Assembly (NCBI GenBank): GCA_900095095.1
Contig: FMBT01000306.1
Location: 186,001 to 250,000 of the forward strand
Origin: Fragilariopsis cylindrus CCMP1102
Lineage: Eukaryota > Bacillariophyta > Bacillariophyceae > Bacillariales > Bacillariaceae
Reading direction: 5' to 3'
Length of the DNA: 64,000 nucleotides
Below the pieces are notes generated by a model. That model saw only the letters and a list, made by a program, of their open reading frames with translations. It ran no database searches and had not been told where the DNA came from. The position numbers were made by a program, and so were the translations under genes. Every line of letters starts with the position of its first letter. Positions within the stretch are counted from its first letter, which is position 1. Positions 23,401 through 32,588 of the stretch are shown here, in pieces.

Positions 23401-23977
23401 CGCCGTCTTAGCGCAAGTTGGTCGAACAGAGGATGGAATGAAACTCCTACGGACTCGATCGACAGATGATCGAGTGAATGATTGGATGGGTAACGCCTTA
23501 GATGTTTCGATACGGCAATTGCATACTCTAGCATTGCATTTAGACGATGTCCAAACTCGTGAAGGATCCATTGTACGTCTCGGGGGGGAGTGCAAATGCG
23601 GCGTGAGCAGTAGCAGCGATAGCAATGGTAATAGCAACCACAATTGTCATTACAACGACGACGACACTCATACCGCTCGTCTTCGTCGTAGTGTTGAGAG
23701 ATGGGTACGGTTGTGGCATCAGGTGTTGCTCTTCGTCCATCATAACCAACAGAAACAAGAACAACAACAAACGGTGGGAGAAGGAGGAGGTGGAGGGACT
23801 ATTATCTCCTTTCGTTCTCTCGTGTTGGATGTGAGGGACTGGTACACAAGCACTTGTGCGACCCTAATGACGTCTGAAATGATCCGTCCAGAAATCCAAT
23901 CAATGATTAGATGGCAACTGGATGAATTATTGATGGATGAAGAAGATTACGAGGAATCGAAACACTATTCTCGATAA
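19971..23977 (+). CDS. Large Asn/Gln-rich coiled-coil protein (two ORFs joined at about 21965)
   Basis: Two overlapping ORFs (19971-22100 and 21974-23977) read as one protein of about 1335 aa if one C is missing in the C4 run at 21965-21968; this gives TLPLPMSSSTEESDSYL. Residues 1-240 are Asn, Gln and Ser homopolymers, prion-like in composition. A coiled coil follows (SNFELEASVATLEVELNHTKKKL to LAQRESLRWKVLA, residues about 262-318). The rest is helical blocks between acidic spacers: FREWVQWLATSQCPRHLQTL, VLTLALSVWIGLLQVASS, LMDLMEELQFGQWLC, WVRLWHQVLLFVHHNQ. An N-terminal coiled coil plus helical-repeat C-terminus recalls ATRIP/Ddc2 checkpoint proteins, but I see no diagnostic motif, so that is only a hypothesis. 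A 35-nt GT-AG stretch (21958-21992) would also restore frame but is very short for an intron. Confidence 0.6.
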
Positions 23978-24188
23978 ATTGTAATAGAAACAGTAGTATT
24001 GTCGACAAACATCCACACATTTTTATTTTCAGGTGAGACGAACTCAATCAGATAATACATAAAATACATTTTAACAGGGAAGAAATCAACTCTAAATTGA
24101 TTATAATATTTTTGGGAGGGGAAAACATATAGATTTATGCATCCAAATTGCAATTGTAGTCGTTTTTTTTGGTGAAATAATTTATTTT

Positions 24189-25046
24189 TCAACCATTTTG
24201 AATGAATCCCATCGCCTTTAGTACTAATCCACTACAGCATCGTAACGTCGTATCGATATCGATATCATTATTATCACTATTATCCAATAATTGTTTCATC
24301 ATAATTTCATCCTCGTTGTTTGGATCCAATAGATGGAATCGTTCTTGCATGTCACGAAATAATAATGTTTTGCCGTCCTCCACATTTTCTTCGTATCGTT
24401 TCGCATTTGCCATCATTGACAAAACATCACCATATCCACCAACGCCGCCGTCCGAACCATCCCATCGACCATTTTGCCACGCCAATGCCATAACTAATTT
24501 CACTTCTTCAAAGTCAATTGCTTTTGCAGTTTCATCAGTTAATATCAATGAATTGATTAAATTTAATCGTTCTTCTTTCGTAGAATATCTTTGACGACAA
24601 ATTTTGGCACAATCATGTCCGGTACCGGAAGCAGAACCCCAATTCCACGACGGTGAAGTCCTTTGGACAATTAAATGGAGCGACAACAAAATAGGTAACA
24701 TGAGGTACAGTAGATAAGAAAGACAGAGAGAGAGAAAGATAGATAGAGAGAGAAACAGAGAGGAAGTATTCGGAAGGTTTAGAATTTAGAAAGTAAAAAT
24801 GAATCAAATGCAATTTCTTTTCTTTTTCTTCTGCCGATTCGACTCGACTCGATTCTGAATTGATTCGACTCGTTCCTCGACTCTGAATTAGCTTACTCAC
24901 CATCCACTATTTGGTATCCCATAGATCGTTTTGCTTGTAGTTTTTGGCATGGAAAATCCGTCGACAAAACTAACACTACTGCTACTAGCAATTAAATACG
25001 AAATAAACAGCGACCACAGGATACTTTTTTCGTACAAACGAACCAT
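24189..25046 (-). CDS. Small secretory or plastid protein, two exons
   Basis: Exon 2 (24189-24660) alone lacks a good start. Upstream, ATG 25046 opens a short exon ending at 24901 against a perfect donor GTGAGTAAG; the acceptor CCAAAG at 24661 restores frame and completes a Trp codon. The joined protein is 205 aa. Residues 1-32 are a signal peptide (SILWSLFISYLIASSSSVSF), and VDGFSMP after it could be a plastid-type cleavage motif. The mature part (SPSWNWGSASGTGHDCA, then YSTKEERLNLINSLI and EVKLVMALAWQNGRWDGSDGGVGGYGDVL) looks well ordered and conserved, with several Cys, but I do not recognise the family. The 240-nt intron is CT-rich near its 3' end. Confidence 0.75.
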
Positions 25047-25380
25047 ATCGACTGAATGAACTTATATAAGGGGAATCAATGAAGTCTTATTGTGTTATTG
25101 GCTCCAAGAGAAATTAGAAATAGAAAAATATCTTTTTTCAGAAAACCTGCGTTGGCGCGCAATTTTATGAAGTAGATTAAGGTTAGAGATTTAAAGTTTC
25201 TGAAGGTTATTAGTTGATCGATGATTGTATTTCTCTCTCCTTGAAAAAATGGTTGTTTCTACGGCAGACGGCAGTTGCTGGTGCAGAACCGGAAGAAGCC
25301 GCATAGTTGACGAATATGATGATTAGAACGAGAATTGAGTGTTACTGTCATGTTTGATGGATGTGACAATATGTTGTTAT

Positions 25381-25742
25381 GATGTAGTCCTAGAGAAGCA
25401 AACGCCTTATAATGATGGTAAATATTGGACTGTACCAGGTAGTTTCGAAGTTAAGAGCGATTGTTTTCTTCTTTACGACTAGATTTTCTTTGAGCTACTG
25501 TATACTGAATATACAGACCGTTGCGCGTAAGCTTAGCTACAACTATGCACTATGATGTAAGTAAATTTTTCTATGCTGTCACCGGCGAAAGCGGTTCTGG
25601 GAAAACTTGGTTCGCAAAATAATCTTTACGTCGGCAGACAAATCTTGAGGTGGCTGCGTTTATCTACAAAGAGATCGGAGCCGAAGCTGCAGGAAAATTT
25701 GAAGGTCTGAGTAGTTCCTTTCGAATTCTTTTCTTTTTCTAA
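25381..25742 (+). pseudogene. Debris of a P-loop NTPase gene
   Basis: From ATG 25545 the frame reads FFYAVTGESGSGKTWFAK, a clear Walker A motif, then hits TAA at 25620-25622. The same frame stays open for 40 codons afterwards with protein-like content (LEVAAFIYKEIGAEAAGKFEGL). Just upstream, in another frame from 25381, PYNDGKYWTVPGSFEVKS also looks coding. Together they suggest a decayed P-loop gene, possibly of the Crinkler/RHS-like ATPase type often found as fragments in stramenopiles; that assignment is inference from layout only. Confidence 0.4.
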
Positions 25743-25760
25743 AAAGGTAGTATAGATTGT

Positions 25761-26624
25761 TTAAAGAAACGGATTTATCCCATCGTATTCCGGCTCTCCT
25801 GGATTTCTCATAAAGTGATATTGTGATCGGATACCATCACTTCCATAGTACCATCCACTACCATGCTCCAAAGTTTCAAAGATACATTTGCGTATCGGTA
25901 AGGTTCCATCTTCCGGTGACTTTGACGCACCCCATCCTTCTGTCATTTGAGTATTAATGAAACCAGGAGTTACCGCACTTACTATCAAATTGGGATGTTC
26001 TCGTGCTAATACACCGGTATACACTGATATCAAACTTTTGCTTAATCCGTATACGTCTCGTCCGCTATTAAGGTTTTCCTTTGCATACTGTTCAATATCT
26101 GTCCAATTTAGGGAACAATCGGGACCACCACATAACATTGCCTTTTCTTCCTTGGAACGAACTGATGATACATACATCGGACCACTTCCACTTCCTAGAT
26201 TTACAATCCGACCACATGTTTCGTCTAGTAATGGAATCATATGGTCACAGACACGTTTCGTTCCATATAAATTAGTACTGAGTATATCTCCCAGGTGACC
26301 TGTACTCAAACCAATTCCAGCATTATTAACGATCGCTCCTAACAGTTGTTGTTTCTTAGTTTCACCACCGGAACCAAATTTTTCAATTAGAGTAGCGGCA
26401 GCTGCTGCAACTGAAGCATCATCGGATACATCGAGTTTCAAAAAATCTACAGAACCTTTACATCCTGGTAATTTACCGATAGCATCATCAATTTTTGATA
26501 CCGCATCCATACCCTTTTGTTCTGATCGCGCTGTTAACAACACATGACAATTGTGTTCGGTAGCAAGCTGTCGGCACAATGCAAATCCAATCCCTTGATT
26601 CCCTCCAGTGACTAAGACCTTCAT
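25761..26624 (-). CDS. Carbonyl-reductase-like SDR
   Basis: A complete 287-aa SDR from ATG 26624. VLVTGGNQGIGFALCRQLA is the Rossmann TGxxxGIG motif, LKLDVSD the adenine contact, IVNNAGIG the NNAG motif, and RIVNLGSGSG carries the catalytic Ser. YGLSK is the active-site YxxxK, and VSAVTPGFINTQM follows. The spacing, with a long insertion between Ser and Tyr, fits the monomeric carbonyl reductase (CBR1-like) and plant menthone-reductase-like group, which use NADPH to reduce carbonyls. ARSEQKG after strand 2 supports NADP use. No targeting signal, so probably cytosolic. The C-terminus is extended with a Gly/Tyr-rich segment (GSGWYYGSDGIRSQYHFM). Confidence 0.9.
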   Translation of the reverse strand: MKVLVTGGNQGIGFALCRQLATEHNCHVLLTARSEQKGMDAVSKIDDAIGKLPGCKGSVDFLKLDVSDDASVAAAAATLIEKFGSGGETKKQQLLGAIVNNAGIGLSTGHLGDILSTNLYGTKRVCDHMIPLLDETCGRIVNLGSGSGPMYVSSVRSKEEKAMLCGGPDCSLNWTDIEQYAKENLNSGRDVYGLSKSLISVYTGVLAREHPNLIVSAVTPGFINTQMTEGWGASKSPEDGTLPIRKCIFETLEHGSGWYYGSDGIRSQYHFMRNPGEPEYDGINPFL

Positions 26625-27035
26625 TCTTGAATTACAATGTTGTGTATGGTTTATGACAGCTTGTACTTCGGTACTTATCTTGTGGGTTGCTTGTTGTTGA
26701 TTGTGAACGTTGTTGCTGTTGTAATATTATCGCATTCGCATTATCAGCTCATTCGAATCATTCGATTCGATTTTCCCAGTCCCACTAAAAATATGCACAC
26801 ATCCGAGTCATCATTTCATTCTTCGAAAATCTAAAACCTCCGCATTACTGTGTAGTCGCGTGTTTGAAAATGTTTTTTGTTCTATTGTTTTTATTGTGAG
26901 ATGATGTCTCACAAATTACAAAGAATTACAACAGAAAAATACAAAAATCACATGCAAATATTAACATCGTTACTGCCTTGCCTGCAATACCACACGCAAA
27001 TGACAAATAAATATATCATGAACAAAGAAGCGAAA
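26625..27035. other. Divergent promoter region
   Basis: Spacer between the carbonyl-reductase-like gene and the TauD-like gene. In-frame ATGs upstream (26901 and others) could extend the latter. Confidence 0.4.
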
Positions 27036-28565
27036 ATGCACCACTTCGGTGCATTGTTGTCAATGATACTACTATTACTACGTCGTGTGCCTATCACACG
27101 ATCCTTCCATATCGTAAATCATCAGCATCGGCATCAGCATCGTCCGCGACAAAAACAGCAACAGCTACAACCACAAAATCGCCTAGTGTCATTTTCGAAT
27201 TCGAATAATTGCGCTCCGAACAATGTCATCAGTTACAGTAGTCCTGTGGTATTACATGAACGATACAACATCGGCGGAAGCACTCAGCATTATTATGGTA
27301 AAAATAATAATAATCACGATCGACGACGAAGACCATTCGACAATGAAAGCCTCGATGATGCATATTACCGCGAAGAAGAATTTTCGGCGATCCGTATGAA
27401 TACAAATAGGAAATTTGAATCCTCTATGGAAAATGGTTGGCGTGGTTTGAATGAAATATATTGTTCTCCCTCTATTACTGGTGGTGGTGGTCGTGGTGGC
27501 TGCGATGATTTTATGCTCATCCCCAATGATGAACTTTTGGTATCTCAATCGGAATCGCTGGAAGCGACGACAACATCGTCATTCCCAGCTTCTTCTCTCA
27601 ATTTGGTAGAAGACAGGTTGAATGAGATCAACTCGGAAACGATAGAAGCTCCTTTGCCGCTGATACTTCAACCAAAAGTCGGTCAAATATCGTCACCAGA
27701 GTTCCTTCGATCCTTTCTCGAGAAACATCGTGTACGGATAGAGCAACAAATCCTGGAATATGGAGCGGTTGTGTTTAGAGGGTTCGGCATAGAAAATGCC
27801 AACGCTGAAAATGATACCGATGAGGCCATTCGAGCTTTGCTTCCTGGTATCAACAATGAGGAGGAGGACGGATTCGAAGTCTTCTTTATTTCAAATATAG
27901 AAGTTAAAGCAACTCTAACGGATTTTCGCAAGGCATATCATGATTTACCTCCCAGGCTTCGTACGAAGCTACTCACTAAAAAGCTCTTATATCAGCGAGA
28001 GCACCAGCCACTGATACCAGCGACTGTACCCCCATTAGCAAGAATATACGCGATAGATGACGCCACAAGGAAGAAATCGTGGTTTCAACTCTTCGGAGCG
28101 ACCAACAAGAGACATACAAAACAACTTGACCGAAAAACAAGAGGCTACACCAAACAAGAGCGACGTATCAACGATAAACATATCCTCGCAAATGAATTCT
28201 TATCCGTAGCCTTTCAGCTCCATCCAAAGACTAAAGAGTGGGTATTTTTCAAGCACGCACACATATTTCACTGGACAACATTCCCTGCTGAGTTTTTCAG
28301 GGCCTTTCGCCGCCGCACGATGGATGTGAAGATCTTGAGTCATGCTTTACTAGTAGGCGTTAAATCTTTCTGGAAGTATGGTACTCGGCGACGAAAAACT
28401 TTGCCTGTTCAGGTTACTGTCGATGATGGCAAATCCATTTCGATCTGGGATATGCATCAAATTCGAAAGGCTACACGCAAAAATATGATTGACATACGAT
28501 TGCAGGAAGGAGATTTACTGATAGTTGATGGACATAGCACAAGTATACGAGACAATAATATATGA
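27036..28565 (+). CDS. TauD/TfdA-like protein lacking iron ligands
   Basis: I start at ATG 27036 because it opens a signal-anchor-like segment (FGALLSMILLLLRRVPITRSF); in-frame ATGs exist upstream to 26901. About 509 aa. After a disordered region the TauD fold begins: SPEFLRSFLEKHR, ILEYGAVVFRGFGIENA. The family's next block, carrying HxD/E and GGETP, is absent: EEEDGFEVFFISN jumps straight to TLTDFRKAYHDLPPRLRTKL, the helix that normally follows it. Near the end, EGDLLIVDGHSTSIRDNN replaces the usual DN-x-STSHGR, so the distal His is lost too. The rest (FQLHPKTKEWVFFKHAHIFHWTTFPAEFF) is well kept. It should not bind Fe(II); it is a pseudoenzyme or a decaying paralogue. No frame break is seen. 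Confidence 0.7.
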   Translation: MHHFGALLSMILLLLRRVPITRSFHIVNHQHRHQHRPRQKQQQLQPQNRLVSFSNSNNCAPNNVISYSSPVVLHERYNIGGSTQHYYGKNNNNHDRRRRPFDNESLDDAYYREEEFSAIRMNTNRKFESSMENGWRGLNEIYCSPSITGGGGRGGCDDFMLIPNDELLVSQSESLEATTTSSFPASSLNLVEDRLNEINSETIEAPLPLILQPKVGQISSPEFLRSFLEKHRVRIEQQILEYGAVVFRGFGIENANAENDTDEAIRALLPGINNEEEDGFEVFFISNIEVKATLTDFRKAYHDLPPRLRTKLLTKKLLYQREHQPLIPATVPPLARIYAIDDATRKKSWFQLFGATNKRHTKQLDRKTRGYTKQERRINDKHILANEFLSVAFQLHPKTKEWVFFKHAHIFHWTTFPAEFFRAFRRRTMDVKILSHALLVGVKSFWKYGTRRRKTLPVQVTVDDGKSISIWDMHQIRKATRKNMIDIRLQEGDLLIVDGHSTSIRDNNI

Positions 28566-28571
28566 ACCAAT

Positions 28572-29635
28572 CTATACGACAGAAGACCGATATGTTGTAG
28601 GAAAGAAATTCTGGTAAAATGGGGGAACTCGGTACGCAATTGTTATATTTAAAAATTGTAGACTTTTATTTTTTAATATTATACTTCTGATACGATCGAG
28701 ATTTACATATATATGAGTATGAGAGATCTTTAAATAGCGCTTATAGACACGCCCATATCCCTTTTTGTATTGTGGATCAGATGACGATTCAGTATGAAAA
28801 GTTATATCACCAAAAATATCAGCCTTTTCGACAGGATGAGCTAATGGTGACACAGCTTCGATCATTTGCTCGACAGGTTCAGTTATAGTTATAACGGTAT
28901 ATTTATAAGTCCGTCATTTTCGATAACGTATGCTGTGGCACTGATTTCTTCGACAGTATATGCTGTAGCAGTTGCGGCAATAACAATTGAAGGTGCATCG
29001 GAAATAGGGACACTACACTCATCATCATTTTGGTCGGCGTAGTTGTCAGACAGAACCGAAAGTGTTGATGAAGCAGAAGCATCATCGTCGTGATTTGATT
29101 TCCTACTGGATGGAGAAGAAACAGCAACAGCGGGAACGGCGGAAGCAGTGACTTCAATACAAATATTTCCAATTAGCTTTCCGACACGTTTGCGACGATT
29201 TTTATCCCGCAGACAGAAATTTAAGTCGCCTTGATCTATTGATTTTTCTTCGCACAAAGCGTCAAGTTTTTCATATACCGTCCCGGATAGAGAAACGATA
29301 TAGCACGACAAAACAATTACCAGGAAGAGCATGACTCCAGCTGCTACGAGAAGCCATTTGAATGCATCGTCATGAAGCCAATGCTTCAATTTGTGTTTCA
29401 GCGGTTCAAGTTCGATAAATGCCACAGCAACGAAGACTGCGAACGAAACAAATGCAAGAAGACGCATATATTGTATCTTTATGATCGGCATGAAGACTCC
29501 ATCAACTTGATCACAAAATCTTGTCCATTGAGTTTCGTCCATTCGTTCTTTCACAACATCAGGCTTCTTTCGATTGATGCCAACCGTGAAAATGAACGGG
29601 CTTCTGCCGTTAAGAGAAATATTTGTAGATGACAT
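28572..29635 (-). CDS. Two-TM membrane protein, possible frame break near 28910
   Basis: From ATG 29635 a 248-aa frame runs to a stop at 28889. TVGINRKKPDVVKERM and QWTRFCDQVDGVFMPI precede two adjacent helices (MRLLAFVSFAVFVAVAFI and WLLVAAGVMLFLVIVLSCYIVSL) and a cytosolic-looking, Ser/Asp-rich tail. The shape resembles a large uncharacterised diatom family, which I recall but cannot name. Beyond the stop, the next frame continues with protein-like sequence (TVITITEPVEQMIEAVSPLAHPVEK, FGDITFHTESSSDPQYKKGYGRVYKRYLK) as far as 28572. One base missing near 28907-28920 would join them; otherwise the extension is 3' UTR. Confidence 0.65.
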
Positions 29636-30033
29636 TATTGGATCTTGAATATGGTCTATTGTTTTTTTTTTTAATGTTCTTTATTGAATCTTGCGTGTTC
29701 TTGTTGTTGTGTAAATTATGAGTTTGAAAAAGATTCTTCTTCGATATTTTTATGTTAACTCGTCAAAAAAATCAAAAATGCATAACGACACGAACGCACC
29801 GGTTACCATGGCAAATGGAGTCGTAGAATTCGAAAGAACCTGTGAAAACTGCGTGCATAAAACTACTTATTCATCGCGCGCGAAAATATCGATTTTCAAA
29901 CCGACAAAAATCAAAAGCGATAGCTGCCTGACTTCTGTTGAATGGTCTTGGTGAAAACTCTGATTATTACTTCGTTGCTACTACTTCGTAGTATCATAGA
30001 GGGATGATTACTTTCTTGAGCGCCAGTAAAGCT
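29636..30033. other. Intergenic
   Basis: Holds only a 78-codon plus-strand frame from ATG 29718 with a CENCVHKT motif; no support beyond length. Confidence 0.35.
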
Positions 30034-31752
30034 TTATTTTATTCCTAATTGTCCCTCTTTACAAGGAAATATATCACTTTCTGGACAAAGATCATAGTCG
30101 AAGAAATCCCAGTGATGCATGTCTCTAGCAACATTATCGTTGTTGTTGTTGTTGTTCTTTTTGTTATCATGGTTAATATCAGTCTCGTTCTTTTTGTCTG
30201 GCCAAATACCACGATGAGGTTCTAAACATCGGGGAAGGTATCGTGCTGGTTCCATCACCCACGATAACGACTTCTTAATGTCTAATAATGATGCAGTTAA
30301 TAACTTTTTATTTGTTAATTTTTCCAATGCAGCCATAGAATCAGCAGGATGTGGTTTACCGGCGGAAGCAAGATCAGCAGTAGTACTATTATTACCGGGG
30401 GCAGTCGTAACGGCAACGACGATGGCAACCTTACTACTATTACTATTACTACTATTTGTAGCAGTAGTAACATTGCTTCCTTCTTCTTCTTCATGTTCAT
30501 ACAAATTTGATATAGAATCAGCGTCATGGGTATTCCCAACAAGGATCGAATGTGAGGTTAAATATCGTCTTGTTACGGACCAATTTTGTTCTTGTTTTAG
30601 TAGAATTGATGCTACTGTATTAGGTTCAAACTTTTGTTCTTCTGTTAATAAAGACGACGATAACGTATTATTATTATTGTTATCATTATTAAATATATTA
30701 TACCAATAAGAATAAAAATCATTAAAGAATTGTTGACTCATTATCCAACCACTTGCACCACTAATTCCTTCACCGGTATTGATAAAATAACGACGATATT
30801 GCAGTGCTATTTCTTTGATTTCGTCGAGTGGGACACATAAATCATTATCAGCTTCCATATAAAAATAATAATATTCATAATTATTAGTATTCGTATTTTG
30901 GTGTTGTAGTGATTGTAGATACTTTATAACACGAAGCATCTTAGTACGGTAACATTTTTTTGTATATCCTCGACATTCATCTTCTTCTTCTCCTGCAATA
31001 CCAGGAACAACTTTAACAGGTTTACCGTTGTGATACAATTTTGATTTGGTGGTTATTGTTGTTCTTCTGTTTGTGAGAGTATCAGTAATCTTGGTCTGAG
31101 TCTGATTCTGTTCACCATCTGCATCAGATGCGTATAAGTCAATGAAATCAAAAATATGGAATCCATGTGGGATTTGTGTTGGGACCGTACGTTGCGCATC
31201 TCTGATAGTAAATGGTATAAACATAACTGTTGTTGCTGTTGCTGCTGTTGTTGTTGAATTAGTATTAATATCATAATTGAATTCTTCTTGTTGATGTTGC
31301 TGTTGTTGTAAAAGTCGCAGTCTTGTTTGCAACTGGGAGAGCTGGACTTCGAGTGAGTTTGATGGTGGTTGCTGATGCAGCAGCTGCTGCTGCTGTTCGA
31401 TTTTTTCATCGGGGGTATTATTATTACTGCCACGAAGAAGATTCGCTTTACCGCTGTTGCCATCGCTTGAGTAATATGATGAAAAACGAGCAACAACAGC
31501 CGACGGTTGTGTTTGATCTTGTTGTTGCTGCTGCTGCTGAGAAGAGAAGTATGTGAACATATTAGCTGCTATTTGTAACCAACAAATTGCGAACAAAATC
31601 ACGGAATATAGTAGAAGACGATCGCCACGAGGACAACGCTTTATTTGTTCTTTCCTTATTGATGATGACGACGACGACGACGATTGGTTGTTACTGTTAC
31701 TGTTGCTGTTGCCGACTGCTGATACCGACGGCGTCTTAGCTACCATCATCAT
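30034..31752 (-). CDS. Type II Golgi glycosyltransferase-like protein (paralogue A)
   Basis: A 572-aa protein: short basic N-terminus, one anchor (LLLYSVILFAICWLQIAANMF), a Gln-rich stem, then a luminal domain. The domain begins FIPFTIRDAQRTVPTQIPHGFHIFDFIDL and continues with RGYTKKCYRTKMLRVIKYL, then YYYFYMEADNDLCVPLDEIK, RYFINTGEGISGASGWIMSQQFF, NWSVTRRYLTSH, ARYLPRCLEPHRGIWP and DFFDYDLCPESDIFPC. EADNDLC after a hydrophobic strand has the character of a GT-A metal-binding acidic motif, and the GxSGWIMS block recalls acceptor-side motifs of GT-A enzymes such as the MGAT4 type. No family is certain. Conserved Cys residues suit a luminal, disulfide-bonded enzyme. A paralogue lies at 44.5-46.3 kb. 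Confidence 0.72.
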   Translation of the reverse strand: MMMVAKTPSVSAVGNSNSNSNNQSSSSSSSSIRKEQIKRCPRGDRLLLYSVILFAICWLQIAANMFTYFSSQQQQQQQDQTQPSAVVARFSSYYSSDGNSGKANLLRGSNNNTPDEKIEQQQQLLHQQPPSNSLEVQLSQLQTRLRLLQQQQHQQEEFNYDINTNSTTTAATATTVMFIPFTIRDAQRTVPTQIPHGFHIFDFIDLYASDADGEQNQTQTKITDTLTNRRTTITTKSKLYHNGKPVKVVPGIAGEEEDECRGYTKKCYRTKMLRVIKYLQSLQHQNTNTNNYEYYYFYMEADNDLCVPLDEIKEIALQYRRYFINTGEGISGASGWIMSQQFFNDFYSYWYNIFNNDNNNNNTLSSSLLTEEQKFEPNTVASILLKQEQNWSVTRRYLTSHSILVGNTHDADSISNLYEHEEEEGSNVTTATNSSNSNSSKVAIVVAVTTAPGNNSTTADLASAGKPHPADSMAALEKLTNKKLLTASLLDIKKSLSWVMEPARYLPRCLEPHRGIWPDKKNETDINHDNKKNNNNNNDNVARDMHHWDFFDYDLCPESDIFPCKEGQLGIK

Positions 31753-32588
31753 CGTCGTAGCTAGCTAGCTATGAGATAGAAGGCAATCCTAACTGATTGT
31801 GCTACTGTACACAACTCTGGCAGCAGATGTTTTCTTGATGGTATTGTTGTTGTTCGTGGTGTGCTCTTCGTTTGTAAGATTTGTTTTGCTTGCTTAATTT
31901 TATGTACAGCCGTGTACTTGATACTGTACAAATAAAAGTGACGTAATTCGGGGGATAAAATCCCCTAAAGTTAAATGCTGCGATGGCAGTAGAACTTTCA
32001 GCTATGAATCCAGTGTACAAATTAAAATGTCACTAAATAAGTATTATTTTAATAGAAATGAAGTTTTTAATTAAGCTACGGCTTGTATTGAAGTTAGTGT
32101 GAAAAACGCGCATTGTTGAACTTTGCTTGTAAATAATAATAAAAAATAATCAAATTTATACTCCCGACTCAAAGCGACCTAAGGCAACTATTTAAGAGTG
32201 CACTAAGTTGCGCTGTGTGTTGCCTGTAAATAATAATTAATCCATAAACAAATCATTGTACATTGTACATCGTGTAACAAGTAGTGCTGTACGACGACCT
32301 AGCGATAGAATTTCACATCTCATAAAATCACAAAAACTTCGTAATCTCTGACGTTAATTGCGTACAATATATATTTTATCATTTGTATTCTTCTTCTTTA
32401 ATCCGCTGAAATCCACCACTACCGGCATCGCCGTACACATCAGGAGGATAATATAAACGAGAGACAAAAGAGTTCTCGTACATACAGTAGTACGAATATA
32501 GGATTACAAGCAGAGAGTTAGGTAGGTTGGAAAAGTGTCAAGAACAAGAAAGAAAAAAACGACACAAAATAAGAAGAGATAGGAAAGG
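31753..32588. other. Divergent promoter region
   Basis: An 830-bp AT-rich spacer; nothing beyond short low-complexity frames. Confidence 0.45.
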
